This document shows positions 60,801 to 63,818 of a stretch of DNA of 64,000 nucleotides, piece after piece (the first letter of the stretch is position 1; every line of letters starts with the position of its first letter). Where the stretch lies: NCBI GenBank assembly GCA_021613375.1, contig CM038720.1:10035462-10099461 (forward strand), given 5' to 3'. The notes under the pieces were generated by a model. The model did not search any database, had not been told where the DNA came from, and worked only from the letters and a program-made list of their open reading frames with translations. This stretch comes from Megaleporinus macrocephalus (Eukaryota; Chordata; Actinopteri; Characiformes; Anostomidae). Made by a program: the position numbers and the translations under genes.

Positions 60801-62965
60801 AACCCAGAGAAATAAACAAAACGACGCCATATAACTCAACTCATGGTCTCATGCATGTCTGACTCCTACTGCTTCTTCTTCTAAATAACTACGAATCTTG
60901 TTCTAACTGAAGTTTTAGGTTTACAAATCTAATCTAACAACCATGTTCCTGTGAAACGGGGGCAGGATTCTGGTGGGAATGAGAATTTGGCACAACACTA
61001 TTTAAGATACATGTCATTTTATTTCAGTTCACAGAACAACAAGATGTTCAAAACCACATCGGCAAGTCTGCACGAACTTAATGAAGACCTGGAGGTGTTT
61101 TAAGTGGGCGGAGAAAAGTTTTGAGGCTGTATTTACAGAAAATATCTGGGTGACTGTTGACTTTTAGTGGTTAGGCAACATTAGCCCGTCAGTGGCTACG
61201 TTTACATGCAGCCTGTTAATCTGTTAATAATCCGACTAATAGAGAACGTCCATGTATACACCTCAATAGACGAGTCCGATTGAGGTCATTCAGATTACAA
61301 TTTCTTAATAATCTGTTTAATAAAAGAATAATAGCCGTGTAGACACCTGTATCCGATTACATTCCCAATCGGAAAGTTTAAGTACGTTCTGCACATGTGA
61401 AGTTTGAGTCATAGAGGAAGTTTGAAGATGGTGGGAGGTAGAAACAGGTCTTCAGAAGAGGTGAGAAAAGTTTGTGCTTCAAACCTTAAAAGATTTTGAA
61501 AACGGTTAGCAGGATGGACGGCCGTAAAGCTTGCCATAACAAGCTGTTCCAACAAGTATATATATAAGTATAGTGTAGTCTAGTATAGTGAGCACATTAG
61601 CCCGGAGTGGTGGGCAGCACTTTCCATGGGGCCCAGGGAGCAGTTGAGGGTTAGGTGCCTTGCTGGCCCTGCTGGTCCCGGGAATCAAACCGGCAACCTT
61701 CCAGTTACAAGACCAGACCCCTAACCTTCAGGCCTCAACTGCCCCCTATTACATGAATTATAGATGAAATTAAACACAGATGGCTGTTTCTCAAACCTGT
61801 CTATTAAAAAGCTAAAAAGCTCCATCCAGTTTCTCGTTTTATGAAATTATGGCTGAATTCATGGGAGATCGACCCCTTGCTAATAGGGGTGGGCGATATG
61901 GCCCTACAATAATATCACGATATTTCACAGGATTTTTGCGATAACGATACTCTTGGTGATATGACAAAACATTGAATTTAAAAAAAATTTCAAGAATACA
62001 CTACTGCAACCAAATGAAATTAAATATTAATGCATATGATATGATATGGCACACCCCTAACTGAGATATTAAAAAAATACAAGAATTTATTATCAGATTG
62101 TAAAGGAAGTCAATGATCCAGAATGTCACGATACTAAATAATGCACTCCAAATATCTCCATATATCCAGGACTGAAGTAAAGGAAATGATACTGAACAGA
62201 TAAAATCTGTCTCTAGTAGATATAGAATGGGAAATGAGAAAAGAGTGAATTTTTCTTTTTTTCTAAAAACAGTAAAAATAGTACCTGATGTGATAATTAG
62301 GGATGGGTGATATGGCACAATATTTCAGGGTATAATATTGTTTATGATATTCAAAAATGTTGGCGATATTATTGTGTGTTTTTTTAGTCTGCCATCATTT
62401 TAAAGCAATTAAAAACACTAGCGTGCCAACTGAAAACTCGGGTAACGCACTTCTGCCAATCTTACTCTGACTGAACTAGCTTCATTCTCGTCGTCATGGT
62501 AACGTCTACACCAAGCTGTACTCTAACTTTGACCAATTTTCTAATTTTGATTTTTTACTAGAGTGAGCATATAAACACCTCAGTCTTAACCTATAACCAG
62601 AATGAATTCAATCAGATCGGAGAAAATCTCCGCATGTAAACATAGCCAATGTTATGCAGCAGGGTTCAAGTAAACAACAGGCTGTGATTGGTCGGTTTCC
62701 ATGTCAGTCTTGTTAGAGCAAGCAGTTTAAGGGCCGTGATGAAATGAGCTAGACAGTCTGGAGACAGATGGAAGTCTAGCTTGGAAGACTTGGTAGCAGC
62801 AGCCCGCCTGTATAACTGTGACTGATAGGGTGAGTGTCTGTGCTGGAATTAGGTGAAGGGGTCAGAGGAGAGGCTCACCTTCTGGTTGCGAGGCAAGTCC
62901 TGCACCCTGGCAGGAGGGGAGTAGTGGAGCACCAATCTCTGGAACTCCAACAGGTTGAACAAGGA
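2979..62965 (-). CDS. usp28: Ubiquitin-specific peptidase 28, 3' two-thirds, 21 exons
   Basis: USP28 is a nuclear cysteine deubiquitinase that removes ubiquitin from substrates such as MYC and DNA-damage checkpoint proteins (family knowledge). Seen here: 21 minus-strand exons with consensus splice sites and consistent phases, totalling 2963 coding bases including the stop. They run from just after the Cys box (first residues SLFNLLEF) to the C-terminus SRTPADGR. The histidine box ([13 protein letters not shown]), the inserted coiled-coil domain and the C-terminal helical region are all present. USP25 is excluded by the C-terminus and by the motifs [25 protein letters not shown] and YRGHDEEL. 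The catalytic Cys, UBA-like, SIM and UIM parts must lie beyond position 64000. Oddities are a 2-base frameshifting insertion in exon w2, Q23 and A10 runs, one GC-AG intron and a tandem acceptor. Introns are swollen by minisatellites and miniature transposons. Confidence 0.95.
3260..3298. repeat. (TAA)n microsatellite
   Basis: Thirteen uninterrupted TAA units in the intron before the last exon. Confidence 0.9.
3471..3510. repeat. (AT)n microsatellite
   Basis: About 20 AT units preceded by an A-rich stretch (3404-3470). Confidence 0.9.
3735..5116. mobile_element. Palindromic miniature element, family A copy 2, split by a hAT insertion
   Basis: The left part (3735-3933) and right part (4736-5116) are inverted copies of each other, with shared blocks such as CAGCAGTGCTGCTGGAGTG and its complement, GGTGGTGGGTCATTCTCAGC, and the end TTTTAATGTTACGGCTGATC. 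They match the better-preserved palindrome at 33658-34610. The family B element at 3942-4727 sits between the arms. The left end is truncated. Confidence 0.7.
3942..4727. mobile_element. Non-autonomous hAT-type element, family B copy 1, nested in family A
   Basis: The element starts CAGGGGTCACTAATAGG and ends CTAATTAAACACTCCTG, imperfect terminal inverted repeats. It is bounded by an exact 8-bp direct repeat CTCTAGTC (3934-3941 and 4728-4735), the target-site duplication size of hAT transposons. It has no transposase ORF. Further copies lie at 49500-50230 and, inverted, at 39928-40537. Confidence 0.85.
5117..6311. other. Intron DNA without further genes
   Basis: Apart from the tRNA-like relic, I see ordinary AT-rich intron sequence with a C-run (about 5860-5873). 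No exon-like open stretch is visible on either strand. Confidence 0.6.
5404..5459 (+). repeat. tRNA-like relic or SINE head
   Basis: The sequence contains an A-box-like TAGCTCAGATGAGG and a B-box-like GGTTTAAATCC at tRNA spacing. No complementary 3' acceptor stem is present, so it is not an intact tRNA gene. A tRNA-derived SINE fragment is the likeliest reading. Confidence 0.5.
6312..6507 (-). CDS. usp28: usp28 exon w20
   Basis: The 196-bp exon encodes [40 protein letters not shown] and [20 protein letters not shown], then GQEME. It is conserved with the USP28 C-terminal region ([22 protein letters not shown]). The acceptor is CTGCAG and the donor GAGC|GTAAGT, phase 1. A (CA)10 repeat starts 13 bases upstream of the acceptor in plus-strand terms (6520-6540). 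Confidence 0.95.
6520..6540. repeat. (CA)n microsatellite beside exon w20
   Basis: Ten CA units on the plus strand (GT in the transcript), beginning 13 bases upstream of the w20 acceptor. Confidence 0.9.
6560..7160 (+). promoter_or_regulatory. CpG-rich patch with YY1-like motifs, possible cryptic promoter
   Basis: CpG dinucleotides are frequent here (for example TTCGCGTG, CCCGCGGC, GGCGCGGCCCCGGCGG) against a CpG-poor intron background. AAAATGGCGGAGG (about 6983-6995) is a close YY1 site overlapping an ATG in good context. The open frame that follows runs 14 codons to GGCG|GTAATG, which could act as a 5' splice site. A second ATGGCGG lies near 7093. No downstream plus-strand exons were recognised, so a transcript is only a hypothesis. 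Confidence 0.35.
7161..8505. other. Intron DNA, no gene seen
   Basis: AT-rich intron sequence with a short poly-A tract near 7848-7858. No conserved coding signal or identifiable repeat was recognised. Confidence 0.5.
8506..8629 (-). CDS. usp28: usp28 exon w19
   Basis: The 124-bp exon encodes [40 protein letters not shown] and L. The [16 protein letters not shown] block separates USP28 from USP25. The acceptor is TTTCAG and the donor CTG|GTGAGT, ending in phase 0. Confidence 0.95.
8957..12741. repeat. Intronic minisatellite, 37-bp unit, about 100 copies
   Basis: Tandem units are built from TTTAGAACATAGACTTATCA and CAGACTTGTGATTATAG. The core ATCACAGACTTGTGAT is a perfect 6-bp-stem inverted repeat. 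Variant units carry TCATTATAG, TGATTAGAG or TGAGTATAG in place of TGATTATAG, and some are shortened to about 22 bp. Blocks of variants recur in the same order, so the array has grown by segmental duplication. It fills most of the intron between w18 and w19. Confidence 0.95.
12742..13036. repeat. Edge units of the 37-bp array, about 58 bp each
   Basis: At its right edge the array changes to five longer units containing CACAGTATGTTTTATTGTG and AACTATAAGTTCTCACAGAC. In these units TATAGTTT and AACTATA flank the CACAGTA...TTGTG block as an inverted repeat. The left edge of the main array (AAGCTCTCACAGACTTGTG, about 8952) resembles these longer units, so they may be the older form. Confidence 0.85.
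13347..13426 (-). CDS. usp28: usp28 exon w18
   Basis: The 80-bp exon encodes [20 protein letters not shown] then ELFQKT, matching the WH.DY..FRETT.YLI.GLE segment of USP28. The acceptor is CTATAG and the donor CCAG|GTAAAT (phase 2). The following intron is nearly filled by the 37-bp minisatellite. Confidence 0.93.
13606..13684 (-). CDS. usp28: usp28 exon w17
   Basis: The 79-bp exon encodes [20 protein letters not shown] then NMEEYE, after completing the split arginine. The acceptor is CCCTCAG|A and the donor GAG|GTCAGC. About 50 bases upstream of the acceptor in the transcript lies an uninterrupted run of 31 cytosines (G on the plus strand, 13733-13763). Confidence 0.93.
13733..13763. repeat. 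G31 homopolymer
   Basis: Thirty-one uninterrupted G on the plus strand are followed by C, G7, A and G4. In the transcript this is a C run ending about 50 bases before the w17 acceptor. Homopolymer length in an assembly is unreliable. Confidence 0.85.
13772..15908. other. Intron DNA, no gene seen
   Basis: This is mixed intron sequence with a short CpG-richer patch near 13970-14045 and no recognised exon. AT-rich DNA follows to the microsatellite at 15910. Confidence 0.5.
15910..15976. repeat. (AT)n microsatellite
   Basis: About 33 AT units in the intron following w16 in transcript order. Confidence 0.95.
16130..16308 (-). CDS. usp28: usp28 exon w16
   Basis: The 179-bp exon encodes [40 protein letters not shown] and [19 protein letters not shown], all close to USP28. 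It ends in phase 2 at AG|GTACAG. The acceptor GGAAG|GCG has an upstream pyrimidine tract interrupted by purines, so it is only moderately strong. That is notable because the preceding intron holds dozens of stronger-looking decoys. Confidence 0.94.
16309..17770. other. Intron DNA between exon w16 and the 80-bp array
   Basis: No gene, clear repeat or conserved segment recognised. Confidence 0.5.
17771..24241. repeat. Intronic minisatellite, 80-bp unit, about 78 copies
   Basis: Units include GCTAAAGAGAAAGAAGTTCC, AGTTTTCTGGTGCACCAAAG, AACTGGACCCTAAACCGGAA and CCTACGAAACTGGACCAACA, exactly 80 bp together. Central units are nearly identical, while those at 17771-18180 and 23740-24241 are diverged. 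Some units carry a 27-bp addition (CCTACAATACTGGACCCTAA type), giving 107 bp. TGGTGCACCA is a perfect palindrome inside a 28-bp near-palindrome from CCAGTT to AACTGG. Short ORFs in it are artefacts of repetition, since 80 is not a multiple of three. Confidence 0.97.
24465..24560 (-). CDS. usp28: usp28 exon w15, probable alternatively spliced cassette (32 aa)
   Basis: The 96-bp exon is phase 0 at both ends and encodes [20 protein letters not shown] then [12 protein letters not shown]. This matches the insertion present only in some USP28 isoforms. The acceptor is GGGCAG and the donor AAG|GTACTT, a weaker donor that fits regulated use. Its downstream intron is dominated by the 80-bp minisatellite, which begins about 220 bases from this donor. 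Confidence 0.87.
24561..27284. other. Intron DNA between w14 and w15, right of w15
   Basis: AT-rich intron sequence without a recognised gene or exon. It contains short ORFs with no conserved features. Confidence 0.5.
27285..27820. mobile_element. Non-autonomous hAT-type element, family D copy 1
   Basis: The ends are CAGAGGTGGTAAGTAACGAA and GTACTTCTGCCACCTCTG, inverted to each other over about 10 bp. An exact 8-bp target duplication CACCTGAT flanks the element (27277-27284 and 27821-27828). The interior is rich in TTTTACTT-type repeats and has no transposase. Confidence 0.85.
28915..29040 (+). repeat. LINE 3' tail relic with (CTAT)n
   Basis: The stretch ends CCCTCTGGGATCAATAAAG followed by TATC repeats. 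This is the typical tail of fish non-LTR retrotransposon 3' ends; family assignment is from memory. Confidence 0.55.
29041..29948. mobile_element. Miniature element family E copy 1, with a family D element nested inside
   Basis: It starts TAGGGGTGTGTCATATCG and ends CCATATCACCCACCCCTA. It is flanked by CTATCTAT on both sides, an 8-bp duplication within the LINE tail microsatellite. The inverted copy at 61884-62378 lacks the inserted family D segment, so it shows the empty site. Confidence 0.7.
29239..29613. mobile_element. Truncated family D element nested in family E
   Basis: The interior matches 27360-27790 (for example AGAGCTCAG, GATACCCTGTTAAAGAAAT). Both termini are lost, but the insertion is flanked by GAGACAGA on each side. 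The unfilled homologous site near 62200-62215 has a single copy of that octamer. Confidence 0.7.
29949..32517. other. Intron DNA between w14 and w15, left of w14
   Basis: No gene seen. Two stretches (about 31005-31060 and 31770-31830) look like the ends of one old interspersed repeat (GGCCTGGAGTGGCTAATCGG and GCCCACTGCGGCCCTG), but I cannot classify it. Confidence 0.45.
32518..32676 (-). CDS. usp28: usp28 exon w14, probable alternatively spliced cassette
   Basis: The 159-bp exon (53 codons, phase 0 at both ends) has a proline, serine and threonine-rich half starting [14 protein letters not shown], then [20 protein letters not shown] and YDDE. The acceptor is CCCACAG and the donor GAG|GTAGAA. 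The second half resembles the tissue-restricted insertion known for mammalian USP28; its exact mammalian length should be checked. Clean skipping would keep the frame between w13 and w16. Confidence 0.8.
33306..33500 (+). repeat. Interspersed retroelement tail, common fish type
   Basis: The stretch begins TTTGACCAGAGGAGGATGGG, includes TTGCCACTGTTGCCTCTGGC and AAGCTGCTTTGTGACAACAT, and ends AATAAACCTGAATTGAA. I remember this as an abundant retroelement tail in otophysan fishes. The family name is not assigned. Confidence 0.55.
33658..34610. mobile_element. 953-bp near-palindrome, family A copy 1
   Basis: The arms match in inverted orientation over roughly 400 bp each. The outer ends are ACTAACAACTACTTGCAAGG and its counterpart CCTTCCAAGTAGTTGTTAGT, then AAATA/TTTAT repeats on both sides. 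Next come CAGATCAGCCATAACATTAA (33757) and TTAATGTTATGGCTGGTCTG (34432), then long GC-richer arms around a loop near 34060-34190. No coding capacity. Confidence 0.75.
34456..34553. repeat. (TTTA)n and (TTTG)n microsatellite
   Basis: A tetranucleotide tract inside the right arm of the family A palindrome. A shorter AAATA tract sits at the mirrored place in the left arm (33710-33740). Confidence 0.85.
34612..34803. mobile_element. Family A partial copy 3
   Basis: A right-arm fragment with GATCCACCACCTAGATGATA, GTGGTGGTCCTGTGGGGGCC and AAAGTTATGGCTCATTGG, directly adjoining the complete palindrome. Confidence 0.6.
35252..35391 (-). CDS. usp28: usp28 exon w13
   Basis: The 140-bp exon encodes [20 protein letters not shown], then [20 protein letters not shown] and EALLSA. 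DPEY.EQPS and DEKSPE match USP28 at the start of the C-terminal helical region. It ends in phase 0 at GCT|GTAAGA, so it can join w14, w15 or w16 without a frame change. The acceptor is CCTCAG. Confidence 0.92.
36270..36475 (+). repeat. LINE 3' tail relic
   Basis: GTAACACGGTGAATTCCCCC and ACTGTGGGACAAATAAAAGA followed by TTATCTTAT are typical of Rex/L2-type fish LINE 3' ends. Family assignment is from memory. Confidence 0.55.
36885..37978. mobile_element. Miniature element family J, with family C nested
   Basis: The ends ACCCTCCGTTCACACCAGCAG-like and CTGTCGGTGTGAACGCAGGGT-like are inverted repeats (ACCCT.CGTTCACACC). The family C element at 37072-37793 lies inside it. Confidence 0.65.
37072..37793 (+). 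mobile_element. Miniature element family C copy 2
   Basis: It begins TAGAGATGGACCGATCAGCG with repeated GCCGAT/ATCGGC motifs, and matches 44316-45266 over most of its length (for example CATGGTCTAAACTGGTTTAT). The right terminus is diverged. Confidence 0.65.
38430..38663 (-). CDS. usp28: usp28 exon w12, with a ten-alanine run
   Basis: The 234-bp exon encodes [20 protein letters not shown], then [20 protein letters not shown] and [13 protein letters not shown]. Ten alanines follow (GCC/GCG/GCT), then [14 protein letters not shown]. The LPPDL and EDNQ.FE.ELEEWDA motifs are diagnostic of USP28 just after the catalytic domain. The acceptor is CTCAG and the donor ACAG|GTGAAT, phase 1. Confidence 0.93.
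38957..39185 (-). CDS. usp28: usp28 exon w11, catalytic histidine exon
   Basis: The 229-bp exon begins [20 protein letters not shown]; the histidine at residue 19 of the exon is the general base of the USP His box. It continues [20 protein letters not shown], with the Asn-Asp pair that orients the histidine, and ends [13 protein letters not shown]. The acceptor is CTTCAG and the donor GAAG|GTAATT (phase 1). All His-box residues are intact, so the frameshift upstream is not accompanied by decay here. Confidence 0.96.
39299..39320. repeat. (AT)n microsatellite
   Basis: Eleven AT units immediately left of the Tc1-like element, a usual TA-rich insertion context. Confidence 0.85.
39322..39848. 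mobile_element. Non-autonomous Tc1/mariner-like element
   Basis: The left end CACTACCGCTCAAAAGTTTG and right end CAAAGGTTTAGG-like complement (CCTAAACCTTTGCGCGGTAGTG) form inverted repeats flanked by TA on both sides, as for Tc1/mariner. The 527 bp contain no transposase ORF. Confidence 0.75.
39928..40537 (-). mobile_element. Non-autonomous hAT-type element, family B copy 3 (inverted)
   Basis: It starts CAGGGGTGTTTAAGGC and ends CCTATTAGTGACCTCTG, the reverse orientation of 3942-4727. Flanks ATATATAG and ATATATAT agree at 7 of 8 positions. A GGATGGATAGATGGATGGA tract interrupts it near 40190-40210. Confidence 0.75.
40538..41608. other. Intron DNA left of exon w11 in plus coordinates
   Basis: A short family A fragment is visible near 40680-40740 (CAGACTGCAGCCTGTGATTG). 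The rest is AT-rich intron without recognisable genes. Confidence 0.5.
41609..41679 (-). CDS. usp28: usp28 exon w10 (end of dimerisation insert)
   Basis: The 71-bp exon encodes [20 protein letters not shown] then MMQ, the last helix of the insert before the chain re-enters the USP core. The first two bases complete an aspartate codon split with w9. The acceptor is TGTAG and the donor CAG|GTGAGT, ending in phase 0. Confidence 0.93.
41784..42061 (-). CDS. usp28: usp28 exon w9, polyglutamine-containing part of the insert
   Basis: The 278-bp exon encodes [19 protein letters not shown], then 23 glutamines (41935-42003, mixed CAG and CAA), then [20 protein letters not shown] and the helix [20 protein letters not shown]. 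In mammalian USP28 the position of the Q run is a serine-rich disordered loop between the two long helices of the insert. The acceptor is TTTACAG and the donor AGAG|GTACCG, with phases 2 and 1. Confidence 0.92.
41935..42003 (-). repeat. usp28: Coding polyglutamine tract, 23 codons
   Basis: Twenty-three consecutive CAG or CAA codons inside exon w9. Several CAA interruptions split the CAG runs into groups of no more than five. Confidence 0.95.
42146..43049. mobile_element. Miniature element family M, long terminal inverted repeats
   Basis: CTGCAGCCAGGGGTGTTCCTG-like sequence at 42169 is mirrored by CAGGAACGCCCCTGGCTGCAG-like sequence at 43007. The inverted match extends outward to TCGGAATTC and GAATTCCGGA, about 45 bp per arm. 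No ORF of note. Confidence 0.65.
43250..43414 (-). CDS. usp28: usp28 exon w8, followed by a GC-AG intron
   Basis: The exon encodes [20 protein letters not shown], then [20 protein letters not shown] and a proline-rich tail ending PPAP. The only donor that keeps frame with w9 is CCAAG|GCAAGG, a GC donor with otherwise perfect complementarity to U1. The internal GCAG|GTGCCT would be a GT donor, but it ends in phase 0 and shifts w9 out of frame. Confidence 0.88.
43469..43553. repeat. (GA)n purine tract between w7 and w8
   Basis: Imperfect then perfect GA repeats (GAGAGAGTGAGTTAGCGA units, then about 12 GA). In the transcript this is a CT-rich stretch in the short intron upstream of w8, where it may serve as extended pyrimidine tract. 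Confidence 0.85.
43814..43909 (-). CDS. usp28: usp28 exon w7 (first helix of the dimerisation insert)
   Basis: The 96-bp exon encodes [20 protein letters not shown] and [11 protein letters not shown], a highly charged heptad-like helix. In USP25/USP28 this begins the catalytic-domain insertion that forms the antiparallel coiled coil of the dimer (family knowledge). The acceptor is CTCAG|GTACAT and the donor AAG|GTGAGG, with phases 2 and 2. Confidence 0.93.
44316..45266 (+). mobile_element. Miniature element family C copy 1
   Basis: The ends TAGGGATGGACCGATCAGCG and GCCGATCGATCCTTCCACCTCTA are imperfect inverted repeats, and the interior matches 37072-37793. It holds short ORFs only. The flanks show no clear duplication. 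Confidence 0.65.
45461..45588 (-). CDS. usp28: usp28 exon w6
   Basis: The 128-bp exon begins [20 protein letters not shown] and continues [22 protein letters not shown], ending in phase 2 at AG|GTGTGT. It holds the conserved PPVL.FELSRF.FN strand of the USP palm just before the inserted dimerisation domain. The acceptor is CTCAG. Confidence 0.93.
45779..45858. repeat. (TA)n microsatellite
   Basis: Forty uninterrupted TA units. Confidence 0.95.
46790..47300 (+). repeat. Probable LINE 3' region relic
   Basis: GGCTCCATCAGACAGAAAGA, GACTCTTCAATTCCTCCCAG and a T-rich tail resemble the end of a fish non-LTR element (the coding tail ..[13 protein letters not shown] then an untranslated region). 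It is frameshifted and truncated. Confidence 0.5.
47520..48187. mobile_element. Miniature element family I
   Basis: The left end (GAGTCGTTCACACTACACGA) and right end (TCGTGAAGTGTGAACGAGGC) are inverted repeats of about 18 bp. Internal copies of TTCACACTACACGACT recur at about 47590 and 48090. Confidence 0.65.
48771..48922 (-). CDS. usp28: usp28 exon w5
   Basis: The 152-bp exon encodes [20 protein letters not shown], then [20 protein letters not shown] and [10 protein letters not shown]. It ends in phase 0 at GAG|GTCAGG. It matches the USP28 catalytic domain closely, with one extra alanine in the [10 protein letters not shown] loop compared with the mammalian protein as I remember it. The donor is slightly off consensus (GTCAGG) but no better site keeps the frame. 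Confidence 0.93.
49500..50230 (+). mobile_element. Non-autonomous hAT-type element, family B copy 2
   Basis: The element is CAGAGGTCACTAATAGGCAG to CTAATTAAACACTCCTG, flanked by an exact 8-bp duplication GTGTAGAG (49492-49499 and 50231-50238). It has the same orientation as copy 1. Confidence 0.85.
51056..51263. mobile_element. Miniature element family G copy 2
   Basis: It begins GCTGTCCAATGAAAAACAAA and shares CTTTCAATGTAAGTCAATGG and GGAACCAGAATTTTCT with copy 1 at 2007-2223. The right end (CTGGACAGC) is diverged. Confidence 0.6.
52148..52492 (+). mobile_element. Miniature element family F copy 1 (right end lost)
   Basis: It starts TAGGGCTGTGTTTTATCAAG and shares AAACACACCACTATATGAAC and AATCGATACAGTATCACCAA with the copies at 53577 and 55581. 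The ACACCCCTA end is missing. Confidence 0.65.
52860..52933 (-). CDS. usp28: usp28 exon w4
   Basis: The 74-bp exon encodes [20 protein letters not shown] then GVLEG. The first base completes the arginine codon split with w3, and the last base begins the glycine codon split with w5. The acceptor is TTTACAG and the donor GAAG|GTGAGG. The segment is almost invariant in USP28 (fingers region of the catalytic domain). Confidence 0.92.
53288..53364 (-). CDS. usp28: usp28 exon w3
   Basis: The exon encodes [20 protein letters not shown] then KAEED, and ends in phase 2 with AG before GTGAGT. The acceptor is a tandem NAGNAG (TTTAACAGCAG|GAT). Using the first AG gives QQQDVSEF as in mammalian USP28; using the second drops one glutamine. 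The segment belongs to the QQD box of the USP fold. Confidence 0.9.
53577..53949 (+). mobile_element. Miniature element family F copy 2, intact with target duplication
   Basis: The element runs TAGGGCTGTGTATTGGCAAG to TTTTCTTACACCCCTA, flanked by an exact 8-bp duplication TGGCACAC (53569-53576 and 53950-53957). It is 373 bp with no ORF. An 8-bp duplication fits hAT-like mobilisation. Confidence 0.8.
54290..54835. mobile_element. Possible miniature element, weak ends
   Basis: GGTGCATCTGAAATCACCTACTTGTC-type sequence on the left and CACTAAAACTCGCCTACTTT on the right resemble a common fish MITE that begins with TGCGTCTGAAATCGC. Termini are not resolved. Confidence 0.4.
55258..56200 (+). repeat. 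LINE 3' relic, interrupted by family F copy 3
   Basis: GTAAGAATTTCATTGTACAG, GCATATGACAATAAAACTCT and TGAATCTTGAA at 56130-56200 are a typical L2-like fish LINE tail. The family F element at 55581-55961 is inserted upstream. Coding remnants are short and broken. Confidence 0.55.
55581..55961 (+). mobile_element. Miniature element family F copy 3
   Basis: It shares the interior of copy 2 and the end TTTTCTTACACCCCTA. The left end TGGGCTGTGTATTG has lost one base of the terminal TAGGG. No clear duplication. Confidence 0.65.
56914..57730. mobile_element. Possible miniature element family L
   Basis: ATGCTGACCTTACACCAAAC at the left and CTAGTGTATGATCAGCAT at the right are imperfect inverted repeats (ATGCTGA..xTACAC). 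The interior is CpG-richer than neighbouring intron. Family unknown. Confidence 0.45.
58528..58667 (-). CDS. usp28: usp28 exon w2, with a 2-base frameshifting insertion
   Basis: The exon begins [15 protein letters not shown] and, two bases later, continues [20 protein letters not shown] and ends KSSESQQ. The conserved protein needs 138 bases, but the sequence has 140. The extra TC lies in CTCTTCTCTCCTTG (minus strand) and makes TTC TCT CCT TGA, a premature stop. The acceptor (GTTCAG) and donor (CAG|GTAAGC) are intact, and exons on both sides need phase 0 here. Either an assembly or read error, or a recent disabling allele. Confidence 0.88.
58815..58892. mobile_element. 78-bp solo Tc1-like terminal-repeat pair
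   Basis: CACTACCAGTGAAACGTTTC at the left and AAACGTTTGACTGGTAGTG at the right are inverted repeats separated by about 40 bp and flanked by TA on both sides. The right repeat is the first unit of the adjacent 25-bp array. Confidence 0.6.
58893..59688. repeat. Intronic minisatellite, 24-25-bp unit, about 32 copies
   Basis: The unit CTAAAACGTTTGACTGGTAG plus TGTAT has variants GTACTAAAA and GTATCTAAAA at the junction, and TTGGCTGG for TTGACTGG. Each unit contains the palindrome AAACGTTT. Read on the minus strand, the unit is a Tc1-like terminus (TACACTACCAGTCAAACG). Confidence 0.93.
59689..61193. other. Intron DNA between w1 and w2
   Basis: No exon, RNA gene or clear repeat recognised. A GA tract lies at 60178-60193. 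Confidence 0.5.
61560..61745 (-). repeat. tRNA-derived SINE-like sequence
   Basis: Read on the minus strand, it starts GGGGCAGTTGAGGCCTGAAG with an A-box-like block, followed by GGTTTGATTCCCGGGACC as B-box. It resembles the serine/leucine-type tRNA heads of fish SINEs. It is not a functional tRNA. Confidence 0.6.
61884..62378 (-). mobile_element. Miniature element family E copy 2 (without nested insertion)
   Basis: Starts TAGGGGTGGGCGATATGGCC and runs antiparallel to 29041-29948. It lacks the family D segment, giving the empty target site for that insertion. Confidence 0.7.
62879..62965 (-). CDS. usp28: usp28 exon w1 (start of catalytic core after the Cys box)
   Basis: This 87-bp exon is phase 0 at both ends and encodes [20 protein letters not shown] plus nine more residues ending RNQK. 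In USP28 this follows directly on the Cys box, so the nucleophile is encoded by the next exon upstream, outside the window. The acceptor reads TTTCAG and the donor AAG|GTGAGC. I looked for the Cys-box exon in 62966-64000 on the minus strand and did not see it. Confidence 0.9.
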
Positions 62966-63818
62966 CTGAAAGTATAAAACCAAACACAGGAAATGTCTAT
63001 GAAGAAACCATTTTTAGGTCAGTGAACCACTAAAAATAACAATTGTATTAGACACCATATCTTATTAGACCTTTCTTACGAAACTCATTTAACACGTGAC
63101 CTATCGGACCACGGCATGGGTGGAAACGATTACGGCACGTTGCCCTCTTGACCCTTACATAAGAGGCCTGACTTGTAATATACAAGTCTGCACAACTTAG
63201 CATGTCAACAGCCGTGCCCGCAGCCTTCAAATGTGCTGTTGCTTCTTCAGGGCTCTGGTTACACACAGCAGGCAAACAGCATGTGACAGTGTATCCAGTG
63301 ATCCCAGCACATATCTCTTCATGGTTCAGGTTTTCCCACGAGACACCATGGAGGGTCAGCCTGCCACACAATACTATCTGTAGAGATTCTACTGGCACAA
63401 TCAGCGCAAACGTCGACCTAGTTCATATGTTTTCTACGGGAGAAACTGTGACCTTCTGAGAGAGTATAAACATTTAATCTCACTTTATATAGACGATAGC
63501 GCCTCCATGTACCACCTCTGATGGCGTGCTGACCTTTTATTCCATAAACAGAGAAAATATATGCACGGCTTTAGAGAAAGCATGAGCGCTATGAAAACTT
63601 CTGGAACTCCATGCCAATGTATTTTTATACAAACACAGTGAGAAAGGATCCACCGCACATCTGAGTTTAGGATTAAGAAACCTTGCAGGGAGGGGACATT
63701 TCTGCTAGTCATATTGGTGCATATTAGTGATGTGCACAAGTACTTAAGTACTGTGGTAACTGGTATAGCTGCTGGTACTGTAGTACTGAAACTGAAACTG
63801 ACATATATATATATATAT
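62966..63818. other. Intron DNA upstream of exon w1
   Basis: I found no candidate for the Cys-box exon and no other gene here. Confidence 0.55.

Larger units (their letters stand above)
61194..62647. mobile_element. Miniature element family H hosting a SINE and family E
   Basis: The ends GGCTACGTTTACATGCAG and CGCATGTAAACATAGCC are inverted repeats. Inside are a tRNA-derived sequence (61560-61745) and a family E element (61884-62378), so the host is older than both. Confidence 0.65.

Noticed and set aside
2979..62965. USP25 instead of USP28
   Set aside because: The C-terminus, the YRGHDEEL block and the [13 protein letters not shown] segment agree with USP28; USP25 has a different C-terminal ending.
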